NCBI RefSeq assembly: GCF_002000085.1
Contig: NZ_MUZU01000001.1
Coordinates: 310,001 to 374,000 of the forward strand
DNA length: 64,000 bases
From: Pseudocolwellia agarivorans
Lineage (GTDB): Bacteria; Pseudomonadota; Gammaproteobacteria; Enterobacterales; Alteromonadaceae
Direction of reading: 5' to 3'
The translations under genes were made by a program, and so were the position numbers. How positions within the stretch are numbered: the first letter of the stretch is position 1; every line of letters begins with the position of its first letter. Below are positions 53,136 to 62,373 of the stretch, piece by piece. The notes under the pieces are model-generated. The model made no database searches. It was not told the DNA's origin and was given only the letters and a program-made list of their open reading frames with translations.

Positions 53136-54239
53136 ATGAATGCATTAAAATCGTTACTACTAACATATCTACACTCTGGCGCTAAAGAGTCTAATACTGA
53201 AGAAGAAAACAGAAGAATATTGGTTATTTATCTATTTTCTTTAATCGGTACTGTCATTACCGGAATAACTGCTGTTTTAGCCCTAATTAATAGCAATACT
53301 CAACTCGCTTGTGTATTACTTATTGTGTCTACTATTTTCACTTTAGGTCCTGTCACTCAAAAAATAACCAGCAATTACCGACTATCTTCTGGACTTGTTT
53401 TATATCAACTTTATATTTTAATGTTTTATCTACTTTATTCTGGCGGAGCTAATAACACAGGTCCATTGTGGATATTTTTGACCGCACCTGTAACCTTTTT
53501 TATTTGTGGCTTAAGGCTTGGTGTATTTAATTTAATTATATTTACAGGTATATCATCTTTAATACTATTACTTCCTATAGACTCTTTATCAACCATTCAA
53601 TACCCTCTAGATTTTAAACTTAGACTTATCTCTTCTTTTCTTACCGTTTCAGCATTAACAGCTTTATATGAGTATTCTCGAGAAACATCATATAAAGCAA
53701 TGAGAGATGTAAGTGATCGATTCGAGCAACTATCTAAGATAGATCCTTTAACTCAGTTATCCAATCGCAGAGACGCCACCAACGTAATCGAATATGAACA
53801 GCGTCGCTTAGTTCGAAATAAAACAGAACTAAGCATTATTATTTGCGATGTTGATAACTTTAAAAAAATAAATGATGATTATGGACACAATGTGGGTGAC
53901 GCAGTTTTAGTTGAGTTAGCTAAAATATTTAAAACCTGTGTACGCACACAAGATACAGTTGCTCGCTGGGGTGGAGAAGAGTTTTTATTTATATTACCTT
54001 ATACAAACTCAATTCAAGCAGGACTTACTGCACAAAAAATTCATAAAACTATCAGAAATAATGTTCCTCTTTGTAAACAGCAAGCTTTTGATACCACTGT
54101 GAGCATGGGAATAAGCACCATAGTTGGTAATAGTAGTATTGAATCTGCGATTAGCGCAGCTGACAAAAACTTATATAAAGCAAAAAATTCAGGTAAAAAC
54201 CGTACCTATAGCGATAACGAAGTGATTCTACCTGATTAA
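53136..54239 (+). CDS. Membrane-bound diguanylate cyclase (GGDEF)
   Basis: The 367-residue protein has about six membrane segments (about 30-190), a short linker and a GGDEF domain (about 200-360). The signature is intact (RWGGEEFLFILP), with an RxxD inhibitory I-site (RTQD) five residues upstream and the metal/substrate loop DVDNFKKINDDYGHNVGD. It should make cyclic di-GMP. The membrane part resembles a MASE-type sensor. The ATG at 53136 precedes the first sensible N-terminus; upstream in-frame codons are poorly supported. Confidence 0.93.
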   Translation: MNALKSLLLTYLHSGAKESNTEEENRRILVIYLFSLIGTVITGITAVLALINSNTQLACVLLIVSTIFTLGPVTQKITSNYRLSSGLVLYQLYILMFYLLYSGGANNTGPLWIFLTAPVTFFICGLRLGVFNLIIFTGISSLILLLPIDSLSTIQYPLDFKLRLISSFLTVSALTALYEYSRETSYKAMRDVSDRFEQLSKIDPLTQLSNRRDATNVIEYEQRRLVRNKTELSIIICDVDNFKKINDDYGHNVGDAVLVELAKIFKTCVRTQDTVARWGGEEFLFILPYTNSIQAGLTAQKIHKTIRNNVPLCKQQAFDTTVSMGISTIVGNSSIESAISAADKNLYKAKNSGKNRTYSDNEVILPD

Positions 54240-54256
54240 TATATTCGCTATAAAAA

Positions 54257-55522
54257 CTATATTTGCCCTAACACCTGAGCTGGTTCTATTTTTGTAGCTC
54301 TCCAGGCAGGATATATAGTAGCAATTAACGATAAAGACAAAGCGGTAAGCACCGTAATGTACACATCAGAATAGTGTAAATCAGACGGTAAAAAATCGAT
54401 AAAATATATATCAGCTGAAAGAAACTTAGTTTTAAAAAGCACTTCTATTTCACGAATAATATGCGTTAAATTATTCGCCAAATATATTCCTGAGATAGCT
54501 CCCAAAGTAACCCCAACAATCCCATTAATGAAGCCTTGTATCACAAAGCTATACATAATAGTAAATGAGCTTGCTCCCATTGTTTTTAAAATAGCAATAT
54601 CACTTTTTTTATCATTAACCGCCATAATAAGCGTAGAAACAATATTAAAACTAGCAACAGCAATAACAATAATTAACACAATATACATAACCAATCTAAC
54701 AAGTTGTATATCATTAAATAAATGCCCTTGCTCATTTGTCCAATCAGAAACATATACATAATGGTCTAATTTATATGCAGCCTCTCTAATAATAAGAGGT
54801 GCTTTAAATACATTATCTACCTTAACACTGAGCCCTTGAGATTCATTTAAATTATACCCCATAAAGTCAGACACGCTTTGAAAGGACATATATACATTAA
54901 TATCATCCACAATACCGCCAAATTTAAATATACCAACGACATTAACTTGCTTAGTCAAAGGAATAGGAAATCGTTGATGAACGCTGTTACTATTACTTAA
55001 ATGAACACTTTGTGGCAGCAATAACTGCACAGAATCACCTAATGAAAGCTGAAGTTTTTTTGCTACCCCAGCACCGATAATAATACTATTTTTTAATGAT
55101 AAATCGTCCCACTGCCCTTGCGTAATATAGTCTTTAATTGATGAAACTTGTGTTTCAAGCTTCAGATCAACACCTTTTAACTCGACCCCCTTAACCTCAC
55201 CTTTGTATTGCATCATACCTGATTCATTAATAATCGGCGCTACAGCAACTATGTGTGGTGATTTTAGCACCTGTGATGCTTTTTTTTGCCATTGAGGAAT
55301 AGGTGTATTGACTCCAATTAATTGTCCATGTGGAATAACTGAAAGTAATTTATCTGCTAATGCTTTTTCAAAACCATTCATTGCTGAGAGCACAACAATA
55401 AGTACCATAACGCCTAAAGCTATACCAATGGTTGATGAGGCTGAAATAAAAGAAGCAAAACCGTTACTTTGACGACTCCGAACATAACGTAATGCTATAA
55501 ATAAACTTAATGGTTTGAACAT
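54257..55522 (-). CDS. lolE: LolE lipoprotein-releasing ABC permease
   Basis: The 421-residue MacB-type permease has TM1 (about 20-48), a periplasmic domain (about 50-270) and three C-terminal membrane segments, with the FtsX-like region and the family start ALRYVRSRQSNGFASFIS (in part). The final tail reads TKIEPAQVLGQI. With LolC and LolD it releases lipoproteins from the inner membrane to LolA. Its start overlaps the lolD stop by one base. LolC and LolE are named by gene order. Confidence 0.92.
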   Translation of the reverse strand: MFKPLSLFIALRYVRSRQSNGFASFISASSTIGIALGVMVLIVVLSAMNGFEKALADKLLSVIPHGQLIGVNTPIPQWQKKASQVLKSPHIVAVAPIINESGMMQYKGEVKGVELKGVDLKLETQVSSIKDYITQGQWDDLSLKNSIIIGAGVAKKLQLSLGDSVQLLLPQSVHLSNSNSVHQRFPIPLTKQVNVVGIFKFGGIVDDINVYMSFQSVSDFMGYNLNESQGLSVKVDNVFKAPLIIREAAYKLDHYVYVSDWTNEQGHLFNDIQLVRLVMYIVLIIVIAVASFNIVSTLIMAVNDKKSDIAILKTMGASSFTIMYSFVIQGFINGIVGVTLGAISGIYLANNLTHIIREIEVLFKTKFLSADIYFIDFLPSDLHYSDVYITVLTALSLSLIATIYPAWRATKIEPAQVLGQI

Positions 55523-56211
55523 TACTGTGCTATTTCCATCTCTTTGAGTTGTCCGTGCGCTAAAGTTAATTGACGATCCATCTTACTAGCTAGCACTAAA
55601 TCATGTGTAACAATGACAAAACTTGTTTCTAATTTTTCGTTTAATTCCCTGATTAATTTATATATTTGTTCAGCAGTATCAAAATCTAAATTACCGGTAG
55701 GTTCATCAGCTAAAACAATCGAAGGATTAGTCACTAATGCCCTTGCAATAGCAACACGTTGTCTTTCTCCACCAGATAACTCTGAAGGCCTATGATGTAA
55801 ACGATGAGACAAGTTAACTTGTGCTAAAATATCTTCTGCAGATTTTTTGGCTTGTTTAGCTGATATCCCTCTTATCAGTAATGGCATAGCTACATTTTCT
55901 ACTGCTGAAAACTCCATCATTAAATGATGGAACTGATAAATAAAACCAATATGTTTGTTTCGAAAAGTCGCTCTTTCTTTATCAGTTAAGGTGTGCACAT
56001 TAACACCATTAATAATAACCTCACCTGAAGAAGGTGAATCGAGTACGCCAGCTATATGCAAAAAAGTACTTTTACCACACCCAGAACTACCAACAATGGC
56101 TAACAACTCGCTAGAATCAACACTTAAATTTAAATTATTCAACACTTTAGTTTCATGTTTCCCATTAAAATAGGATTTTGATACTGCTTTACACAGTAAA
56201 CGATTACTCAT
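55522..56211 (-). CDS. lolD: LolD lipoprotein-releasing ABC ATPase
   Basis: The 229-residue ATPase has Walker A GSSGCGKST, the Lol-specific FIYQFHHLMMEFSAVENVAMP, signature LSGGERQRVAIARAL and Walker B VLADEPTGNLD. It energizes LolCE. It overlaps lolC by 8 bp and lolE by 1 bp, giving a tightly coupled lolC-lolD-lolE operon. Confidence 0.96.
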   Translation of the reverse strand: MSNRLLCKAVSKSYFNGKHETKVLNNLNLSVDSSELLAIVGSSGCGKSTFLHIAGVLDSPSSGEVIINGVNVHTLTDKERATFRNKHIGFIYQFHHLMMEFSAVENVAMPLLIRGISAKQAKKSAEDILAQVNLSHRLHHRPSELSGGERQRVAIARALVTNPSIVLADEPTGNLDFDTAEQIYKLIRELNEKLETSFVIVTHDLVLASKMDRQLTLAHGQLKEMEIAQ

Positions 56212-57460
56212 TTCGTAAAACCTCAGCTGGTAATGTTTTGGATGCTCTATAAGCAGGATATAATGTGGCTAAAAAACTAGTAAATAAAGCAGAGAATATA
56301 ATCACAGCTACATTTGATATATTCAAATTTACAGGTAAATTTTGGCCGGAAAAAGCAGGCCCTAAAATACTAATCCCAACCGTTGATAAAATGGTATTTA
56401 AATTTAATGTGATTAATATACCTAATATCGTTCCGATCAATACTCCCCAAACACCATTAGATACCCCCTGCACAATAAAAATATTCAAAATATTTTTTCT
56501 GTTCATACCTAACGTTTGAAGAATACCAATTTCACCTTGTTTATCTATAACCACCATAACAAGGGCTGACACAATATTAAAAGCAGCAACAGCAATAATT
56601 AAACTCAGCATAAGCCACATCATATTTTTTTCCATTTTAACCGCTGAAAACAAAGCGCCCTGACTATTCTTCCATGTTATAAATTCTAATTCAGTAAATT
56701 CACTTTGTACTTGTTCCGTTAGTGTTTCAGCATTAAAAGCATCGTCTAAATACAAACGTAAATGACTAATGCCATCGCCTTTTTGTTTTAACAACTTTGC
56801 ACCATATTTACTATGCATATAAACCACAGAACCATCTACTTCTGAGCCAACATTAAACACCCCTGTAATTGTAAAAGTACGCTGAACAGGAATTCGTCCC
56901 ATAGGTGTAAAAACAGTTTTATTAGGTAAAACAATACGTATAGTGTCGCCTAGCGTAACATTTAACTTATAAGCTAAAGCTTTACCAATAACTACAGAAT
57001 ATGGTGTTTCGTTTAAACTGACTAAATCTCCCAACACCATATGCGTATTTATAATGTTGTGTTGCTCTAATTCAGGGAGTACACCAACAAGTAAGACGCC
57101 TTGTAATGCCTTATTAGATTGAATTAGTGCTTCCGATTGAAGAAAAGGAGTTATATAAGTTACATGGGGCAAGGAGAGTAGTTTTTCACTTGTTTCTTGC
57201 CAATTATTAAATACTTTAGAGCCAACAGTAATTGAGTCTGTTGATGGTTTTACATTAACGACCACATGAGGAACAATACCTAATATTCTTTTTTTAAGCT
57301 CTCCTTCAAAACCATTCATAACAGAAACAACAGTGATAAGTGATGCGACACCCAAGACTATACCTGCAATAGAAAAAAAGGTAATAAAAGAAACAAAACC
57401 AGAATGTCTCTGACTTTTGCTGTAACGTAGACCAATAAAAAAACTTGCTGGTAAAAACAT
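56204..57460 (-). CDS. lolC: LolC lipoprotein-releasing ABC permease
   Basis: The 418-residue permease has the same layout as LolE (TM1 about 20-48, periplasmic domain, three C-terminal TMs) and the family start FFIGLRYSKSQRHSGFVSFI in part; the segment LRLYLDD is in the periplasmic domain that recruits LolA in LolC. As first gene of the operon it is called LolC. Confidence 0.92.
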   Translation of the reverse strand: MFLPASFFIGLRYSKSQRHSGFVSFITFFSIAGIVLGVASLITVVSVMNGFEGELKKRILGIVPHVVVNVKPSTDSITVGSKVFNNWQETSEKLLSLPHVTYITPFLQSEALIQSNKALQGVLLVGVLPELEQHNIINTHMVLGDLVSLNETPYSVVIGKALAYKLNVTLGDTIRIVLPNKTVFTPMGRIPVQRTFTITGVFNVGSEVDGSVVYMHSKYGAKLLKQKGDGISHLRLYLDDAFNAETLTEQVQSEFTELEFITWKNSQGALFSAVKMEKNMMWLMLSLIIAVAAFNIVSALVMVVIDKQGEIGILQTLGMNRKNILNIFIVQGVSNGVWGVLIGTILGILITLNLNTILSTVGISILGPAFSGQNLPVNLNISNVAVIIFSALFTSFLATLYPAYRASKTLPAEVLRNE

Positions 57461-57692
57461 GGATTAAAGAGTTCTTAAATAATTGATTTTATATTATAAA
57501 ACTAAAAAACGTTCGGAAGCTAAGCATAACACAATGAATTGCGGCTATACGCAGAATAATTTCTCTATTTTGTAATCAAATATAATAAGTTTTGTCTAAA
57601 AATAAATTAAAAAGCATGAGTTACATATTTTTAGATGTCTATTTCACAAAACCCTTTTATACTTAATCAATAACAAAGTAAGAGTGAGAACA

Positions 57693-58295
57693 ATGCCTGA
57701 CGAACACAATAATTTAAAATTAAATCAATACAATGAGTTTTTTTCTATCGACCACGATTTTAATATTAATGCCAAACGCTTAAATAACGGTAAAACTATT
57801 TCATATAATGACTTTTTAAAGGATATACCGACACCATTTAAGTTAGTTAACGACATTGCTTCATTAGATCGAGCAGCAATGGCTCCTTTAGGAGTAGTAA
57901 CTGGAGTTGCAGGACAACTCGTTCAATATTTAAACATTCAAGCTCAAAAAATTGATTTACTCATCAATCACATGTTGAATGAACAAGATGATGAAAATCA
58001 ACGTTACCAAGGCGTTGCTTTTGGTGGTGCGGGAATTGAATTTATTCACGATACAGCTTTTTCGTTAAATGAATTTATTGAAATAAAGATATTTTTAACC
58101 CATGAGAACTGTGCGATATACTGTCATGCAGAGGTGATTCAAATAGAAAGTGCCGAAAATCAATACCATCATAAAGTGATTTTTCATCATATAAGAGATG
58201 ATGATAGAGAAAGATTAGTACGTTCAAGTCTTCATTTACAGTCTAAACAATTACAACAACTCGCTAAACAGCGTAATAAGCAACCTAATGAATAA
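57693..58295 (+). CDS. PilZ-like domain protein
   Basis: The 200-residue protein has an N-terminal helical region and a C-terminal beta-rich domain (about 105-180; GVAFGGAGIEFIHDTAFSLN, seen as GAGIEFIHD) resembling an atypical PilZ domain that lacks a clear RxxxR. It may bind c-di-GMP or a partner protein. The ATG at 57693 is chosen over an in-frame GTG three codons upstream. A DUF2897 gene follows after 12 bp. Confidence 0.7.
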   Translation: MPDEHNNLKLNQYNEFFSIDHDFNINAKRLNNGKTISYNDFLKDIPTPFKLVNDIASLDRAAMAPLGVVTGVAGQLVQYLNIQAQKIDLLINHMLNEQDDENQRYQGVAFGGAGIEFIHDTAFSLNEFIEIKIFLTHENCAIYCHAEVIQIESAENQYHHKVIFHHIRDDDRERLVRSSLHLQSKQLQQLAKQRNKQPNE

Positions 58296-58307
58296 AAGGA
58301 ACATATC

Positions 58308-58475
58308 ATGTCATTAACTGGAATAATAATAGCTGCAATTGCTTTAGGGCTCATAGCAAGTGCTGTTTTGCTCCTAAAACAATCAGCAAAAAAGTTCGAT
58401 TTAACCGAAGAACAGTTAAAAAAAATTGAAGCGCGTAATGCCCTACTTGAAAAAGAAGAAAAAAAAGAAGATTAA
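58308..58475 (+). CDS. DUF2897-like small membrane protein
   Basis: The 55-residue protein has one N-terminal membrane segment (MSLTGIIIAAIALGLIASAV, about 4-24) and a charged Lys/Glu-rich helix (about 26-55). Size and layout fit DUF2897, whose function is unknown. AAGGAAC lies just before the ATG, and the gene follows the PilZ-like gene by 12 bp. Confidence 0.7.
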   Translation: MSLTGIIIAAIALGLIASAVLLLKQSAKKFDLTEEQLKKIEARNALLEKEEKKED

Positions 58476-58498
58476 ATAACTTACGTAACTATAAAGTA

Positions 58499-58777
58499 TT
58501 AGCTTCGGTATAACGTTTTAATTAAATGAAAACCAAATTTCGTTTTAACAGGACCGTGTACTTTATAAAGCGGTTTCTTAAAAACCACATCATCAAATTG
58601 CTTAACCATCTGCCCTTTTTTAAACTCACCTAAATCGCCTCCCTTCTTTTTAGATGGGCAAACTGAATATTTTTTTGCTAAAACAGAAAAGTCAGCACCT
58701 TTCTCTAATTGCGTAAGTATTTCTTGTGCGAGTTTTTCTGTTTTTACTAATATGTGTAATGCACTTGCTGTAGCCAT
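58499..58777 (-). CDS. Second PpiC-type parvulin
   Basis: The 92-residue parvulin is a paralogue of the gene at 2770-3048. Shared landmarks are [24 protein letters not shown] and [11 protein letters not shown]. It differs by being much more basic (many Lys) and in the first helix. It is cytoplasmic, lacks a signal peptide and is monocistronic, convergent with the PilZ/DUF2897 pair. Confidence 0.92.
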   Translation of the reverse strand: MATASALHILVKTEKLAQEILTQLEKGADFSVLAKKYSVCPSKKKGGDLGEFKKGQMVKQFDDVVFKKPLYKVHGPVKTKFGFHLIKTLYRS

Positions 58778-58974
58778 TAAAATGAACCCAATTAAAATTT
58801 TTAATTATATATACTCAATACATTAACAACAAATAAGTTAGTCTTTAAAGCAAAATTATATGCTGTAAAAAACATATATTGAAACAGATAAACGACTAAA
58901 TTTTTAATAAGTATATTTTTCTCTTTGCTTTTTTACTATAAACTTAGGCAATTTTAATCCATTAAGAGTATTTC

Positions 58975-59580
58975 ATGGCATCTATCCAACATTTATTTGA
59001 ACAAAACATTGAATGGGCTGAAGAGATAAAAAAAAGCGATCCTAATTTTTTTAAATCACTTTCCGAACAGCAAGCACCAGAATATTTATGGATAGGCTGT
59101 TCAGACTCTAGAGTTCCTGCAAATAATTTAATGGGGCTACTCCCCGGAGAGGTGTTTGTTCATAGAAATATTGCAAACTTAGTAATACATACTGATTTAA
59201 ACTGTTTATCTGTTTTACAATTTGCCGTAGATGTTTTAAAAGTAAAACATATTATTGTTTGCGGACACTATGGCTGCGGAGGAATAAAAGCGGCTCTTGA
59301 TGATGAAAGCCATGGCCTAATAGATAATTGGTTGAGACATATTGAAGATGTACATCGTTTCAATAAAGAAGAATTAGATACAGTTTCAGATCCTGAAAAA
59401 AAAGCAGATCTACTTAGCGAATTAAACGTTATAGAGCAAGTAACAAATGTATCACACACAACCATTTTAAAAAATGCTTGGAAAAACAACCAAGATATAA
59501 CGGTTCATGGTTTTATCTACAATATACATGATGGTATTTTACAAGATTTGAATGTTTCAGTTGGTAAAGATAACATTTAA
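58975..59580 (+). CDS. can: Beta-class carbonic anhydrase
   Basis: The 201-residue enzyme interconverts CO2 and bicarbonate. Zinc ligands are in CSDSRVP (Cys, Asp) and CGHYGCGG (His and Cys), with the Asp-Arg dyad of the active site present in CSDSR. Length and motifs fit E. coli Can (220 aa). It is monocistronic. Confidence 0.95.
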   Translation: MASIQHLFEQNIEWAEEIKKSDPNFFKSLSEQQAPEYLWIGCSDSRVPANNLMGLLPGEVFVHRNIANLVIHTDLNCLSVLQFAVDVLKVKHIIVCGHYGCGGIKAALDDESHGLIDNWLRHIEDVHRFNKEELDTVSDPEKKADLLSELNVIEQVTNVSHTTILKNAWKNNQDITVHGFIYNIHDGILQDLNVSVGKDNI

Positions 59581-59593
59581 AAAATAATGACAT

Positions 59594-59622
59594 CAGGCTG
59601 TTTACTTAAAATATACAGCCTG
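59594..59622 (+). terminator. Hairpin after the carbonic anhydrase gene
   Basis: CAGGCTGT and ACAGCCTG form an 8-bp perfect stem with a 13-nt loop, starting 14 bp after the stop codon. Only a short TTT follows, so termination strength is doubtful. Confidence 0.4.
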
Positions 59623-59789
59623 CAATGTTTAGATTAGCTTCGATTCACATTAGCACCTATCTAAATTTCATACTTCCTAGATAATACCTATGGCATCAAT
59701 TAATAGCATAAATTCCATTAACTAACCTAAATGTACGGAACATTAATATTCATTCCTTCAAAACAAAAACAACAGTAAATAAGTTAATA

Positions 59790-60710
59790 TTGGCGCCAAT
59801 GGAAGGCGTTATAGACCCTTTAATGAGAGACATATTATGCTCTATTAATGATTACGACTTGTGTGTTACTGAATTTATAAGAGTAGTAGACTCTCTTGTA
59901 CCTAAACACGTTTATTACAGGATATGCCCTGAATTACGAGATGATGGATCAACAGGTAAGGATACCCCTTTACGTATTCAATTACTTGGCCAAGAACCTC
60001 ACTGGATGGCGGAGAATGCAGTAAGAGCCATAGAACTCGGCTCTCATGGTATCGATGTAAATTTTGGTTGTCCTGCTAAGGCTGTTAATAAAAGCAAAGG
60101 TGGAGCTGTACTATTAAAAGATCCTGAAAAAATTTACCAAATACTATCAACAATAAAAACTTCTATTAATGATACTTCAGTACTATCAGCGAAGATCCGT
60201 TTAGGCTTTGATGATACATCGCTTTTTAATGAGCTCATATCAGCTATAAATACCTCAGGAGCTAGTGAACTAGCAATTCATGCAAGAACTAAATTGGATG
60301 GTTATAACCCTCCTGCCTATTGGGAATATATAAACAACGCCGTATCTCAGTCTACAATAAAAATTATTGCTAATGGAGAAATATGGAATCGTGAAACAGC
60401 ATTAGAATGCGTAAAAAAAGCAAATACCCCTCATCTCATGTTAGGCCGTGGAGCTTTATCCCTACCAAATATAGCAAATACGATTAAATATAATGCAGCC
60501 CCAATGAGTTGGCTTGAATTACAAAAATTGCTTCTACTTTATAGCACTTTAGAATTAAATGGAGACAAGAGTTATTATTTTTCTAGCCGTTTAAAACAAT
60601 GGTTAAAATACTTAAAGCTCCAATACCCGCAAGCAGAACAACTTTTTCAAAATGTGAAAAGACTCAACAACAAAGATCAAATAATAAGTATGATAAAGTC
60701 CATAAATTAA
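59790..60710 (+). CDS. dusC: tRNA-dihydrouridine(16) synthase DusC
   Basis: The 306-residue flavoenzyme reduces uridine 16 of tRNA. It begins near APMEGVIDPLMRDIL with FMN-binding APMEG, has the catalytic Cys in NFGCPAK and the late IHARTK and NGEIW. The start is uncertain: from TTG 59790 the protein begins MAPMEG, but homologues have about five more residues (as in MRVLLAPMEG). In frame upstream lies NKLILAPMEG preceded by GTA, not a standard start codon. No good ribosome binding site is seen. Confidence 0.88.
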   Translation: MAPMEGVIDPLMRDILCSINDYDLCVTEFIRVVDSLVPKHVYYRICPELRDDGSTGKDTPLRIQLLGQEPHWMAENAVRAIELGSHGIDVNFGCPAKAVNKSKGGAVLLKDPEKIYQILSTIKTSINDTSVLSAKIRLGFDDTSLFNELISAINTSGASELAIHARTKLDGYNPPAYWEYINNAVSQSTIKIIANGEIWNRETALECVKKANTPHLMLGRGALSLPNIANTIKYNAAPMSWLELQKLLLLYSTLELNGDKSYYFSSRLKQWLKYLKLQYPQAEQLFQNVKRLNNKDQIISMIKSIN

Positions 60711-60855
60711 CAGGGGTAAACTCTTAAGAATTTTGTATTTTACATAACCCAAATAGCTCGAAGACAGCATATTCTTTTATTAAAATAATACCCAATACAA
60801 AACATTAATAGCAATCATATTAAGCAATTGAGCATTTATGAATGGTCAACGACAT

Positions 60856-60894
60856 ATTTATTTAATCATTAGAACAACTAGTGATTAAATAAAT
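60856..60894. repeat. Long near-perfect AT-rich palindrome
   Basis: Two 17-nt arms (ATTTATTTAATCATTAG and CTAGTGATTAAATAAAT) pair with a single mismatch around a 5-nt loop. No T run follows on either strand, so it is not a standard terminator. It could be a dusC transcript stabilizer, a protein-binding site or a small palindromic repeat. Confidence 0.45.
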
Positions 60895-61064
60895 GCCTCA
60901 CCTACAGGAAGTAAGAGCTTAGGTTCTTCCTAGAACGATGAATCTGTTTATTTTGCATTTATTCTTCGTATAAAATAAGTCCCTCCCCATTAATACGTTT
61001 AGTATGACTTCTGATATAAATAAACAAAAACACTAAATCATACTAAATAAATTTTAGGCATAAA

Positions 61065-61089
61065 AAAAACCAGCTAATAGCTGGTTTTT
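61065..61089 (-). terminator. Terminator of the TonB2 operon
   Basis: AACCAGCT and AGCTGGTT form an 8-bp stem with a 3-nt loop, flanked by A and T runs on the two sides, 22 bp after the TPR gene stop codon on the minus strand. Confidence 0.85.
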
Positions 61090-61111
61090 TAATAAAGTAT
61101 TATAAATGATA

Positions 61112-62371
61112 TTATATAGATACTTTTTTACGTTTAGCCGTATCCTTGATAAAACCCGCCCAGCCTCTAGCTGCTTTCTTAGTTTTAGGATCGTCCATAG
61201 CTTTTTGTATAGCATTATGAGCTTGTTTGTACTGTTCTAAATAAAAGTGAGATTCAGCAATACTCATGTATATCTGACCTTTATTTTCAATACCAAGTTC
61301 TAATGCTTTATTTAAAGCAACGATAGAACTTTTAAATTGCTCATCTTGCTTTAACAACATACCTTGCTTGCTATAATGCTTAGCTTCATTGGTCATTTTC
61401 GCCAATTCACCGTAGTACTTAGCTGCTTTATCAATATGCTGAGCTGCATGCCATGAGTTAGCTAAAATAGTAAGATTTTTATCATCTCTTTTAACTGTAC
61501 CCGCCGCAATATGCTTTTCTAACAATGTAGCTGATTTATAAGGAATAGCTTTTTGTGCATATAAGCTAACAAGCACTTTAATTTCAGACTCTTTCTCAAG
61601 ATAACCTTGTTTATAAGCTAAATCTAAAGTCGCTAATGCTTTGTCATAATCTTCAACTAAAGTATAGAACTGCCCTAATTGTACCCAATACGTTTTAGTA
61701 TCCGGAAATAATTGCACTGTGGTTTCTAGTACTTTAACTGCCTCTTTAAACATTTTACGTTCATAATATGACGTAAGTTTTAAAATGTAAGGATTTTGAC
61801 TTTGCTTATCACCAAAAGCCGCTATCGCCTTATCAGCTGGAGCTATAACTTTATCTAATTCTTTTAGTGAATAATGAGCGTTAGCTATCTTAACCCAAGT
61901 TTCACCATCAGATTTTCCCGTAAAGTCCATCCACGCTTTATAATTTTCTAAAGCGCCTCTGTACTTCTGAGTCTGCATTTGTAAATCAGCTAGTAATTTA
62001 ATAGCTTCACCGTGATCACCTTCATTTAAGATGTCTGGCTTAATAGCTAATTCTAAATACTTAATAGCTTCTTCTTCTTTTTTACCCATGGTGGCATACA
62101 TTATTGCGATAAAACGATTTACGTAAGCTTTGTCGTAATCTTTTTTCGCTTCAATGTCTAATAAAACTTGTAATGCACCAGGGATATCATCTGCAGAATA
62201 TAGTTCAAATGCAGCACCAACTTTTTTACCAACAGATGGACCAACTAACTGCGTTGGGCGTTTAGCTTTTTCTTCAGCGCCAACGCCTGCTGCAAAAGCA
62301 GCAGTCGTTAGAGGTAACTGCACTGCAGTTACAGAAGCAGCAACAACTAAAGATAATATAATTTTATTCAT
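61112..62371 (-). CDS. TPR protein of the TonB2 system
   Basis: The 419-residue protein has a signal peptide (about 1-27, ending AFAAG) and about eight to ten tetratricopeptide-like repeats over residues 45-410 (for example WVQLGQFYTLVEDYDKALATLDLAYKQ, in part). It is a periplasmic protein-interaction scaffold, the last gene of the exbB-exbB-exbD-tonB cluster. In Vibrio and Shewanella a TPR gene (TtpB or similar) occupies this place. Confidence 0.88.
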   Translation of the reverse strand: MNKIILSLVVAASVTAVQLPLTTAAFAAGVGAEEKAKRPTQLVGPSVGKKVGAAFELYSADDIPGALQVLLDIEAKKDYDKAYVNRFIAIMYATMGKKEEEAIKYLELAIKPDILNEGDHGEAIKLLADLQMQTQKYRGALENYKAWMDFTGKSDGETWVKIANAHYSLKELDKVIAPADKAIAAFGDKQSQNPYILKLTSYYERKMFKEAVKVLETTVQLFPDTKTYWVQLGQFYTLVEDYDKALATLDLAYKQGYLEKESEIKVLVSLYAQKAIPYKSATLLEKHIAAGTVKRDDKNLTILANSWHAAQHIDKAAKYYGELAKMTNEAKHYSKQGMLLKQDEQFKSSIVALNKALELGIENKGQIYMSIAESHFYLEQYKQAHNAIQKAMDDPKTKKAARGWAGFIKDTAKRKKVSI

Positions 62372-62373
62372 TA

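Larger units (their letters stand above)
60711..61111. other. Gene-free region with two hairpins
   Basis: Convergent dusC and tonB-operon genes flank this 400-bp AT-rich gap. It contains the 39-nt hairpin at 60856-60894, a smaller AGGAAG/CTTCCT stem (60906-60931) and the terminator at 61065-61089. I see no gene. Confidence 0.5.

Noticed and set aside
59731-59778. ATG upstream of dusC as its start
   Set aside because: It is in another frame and reaches a stop codon after 15 codons, before the FMN-binding region.
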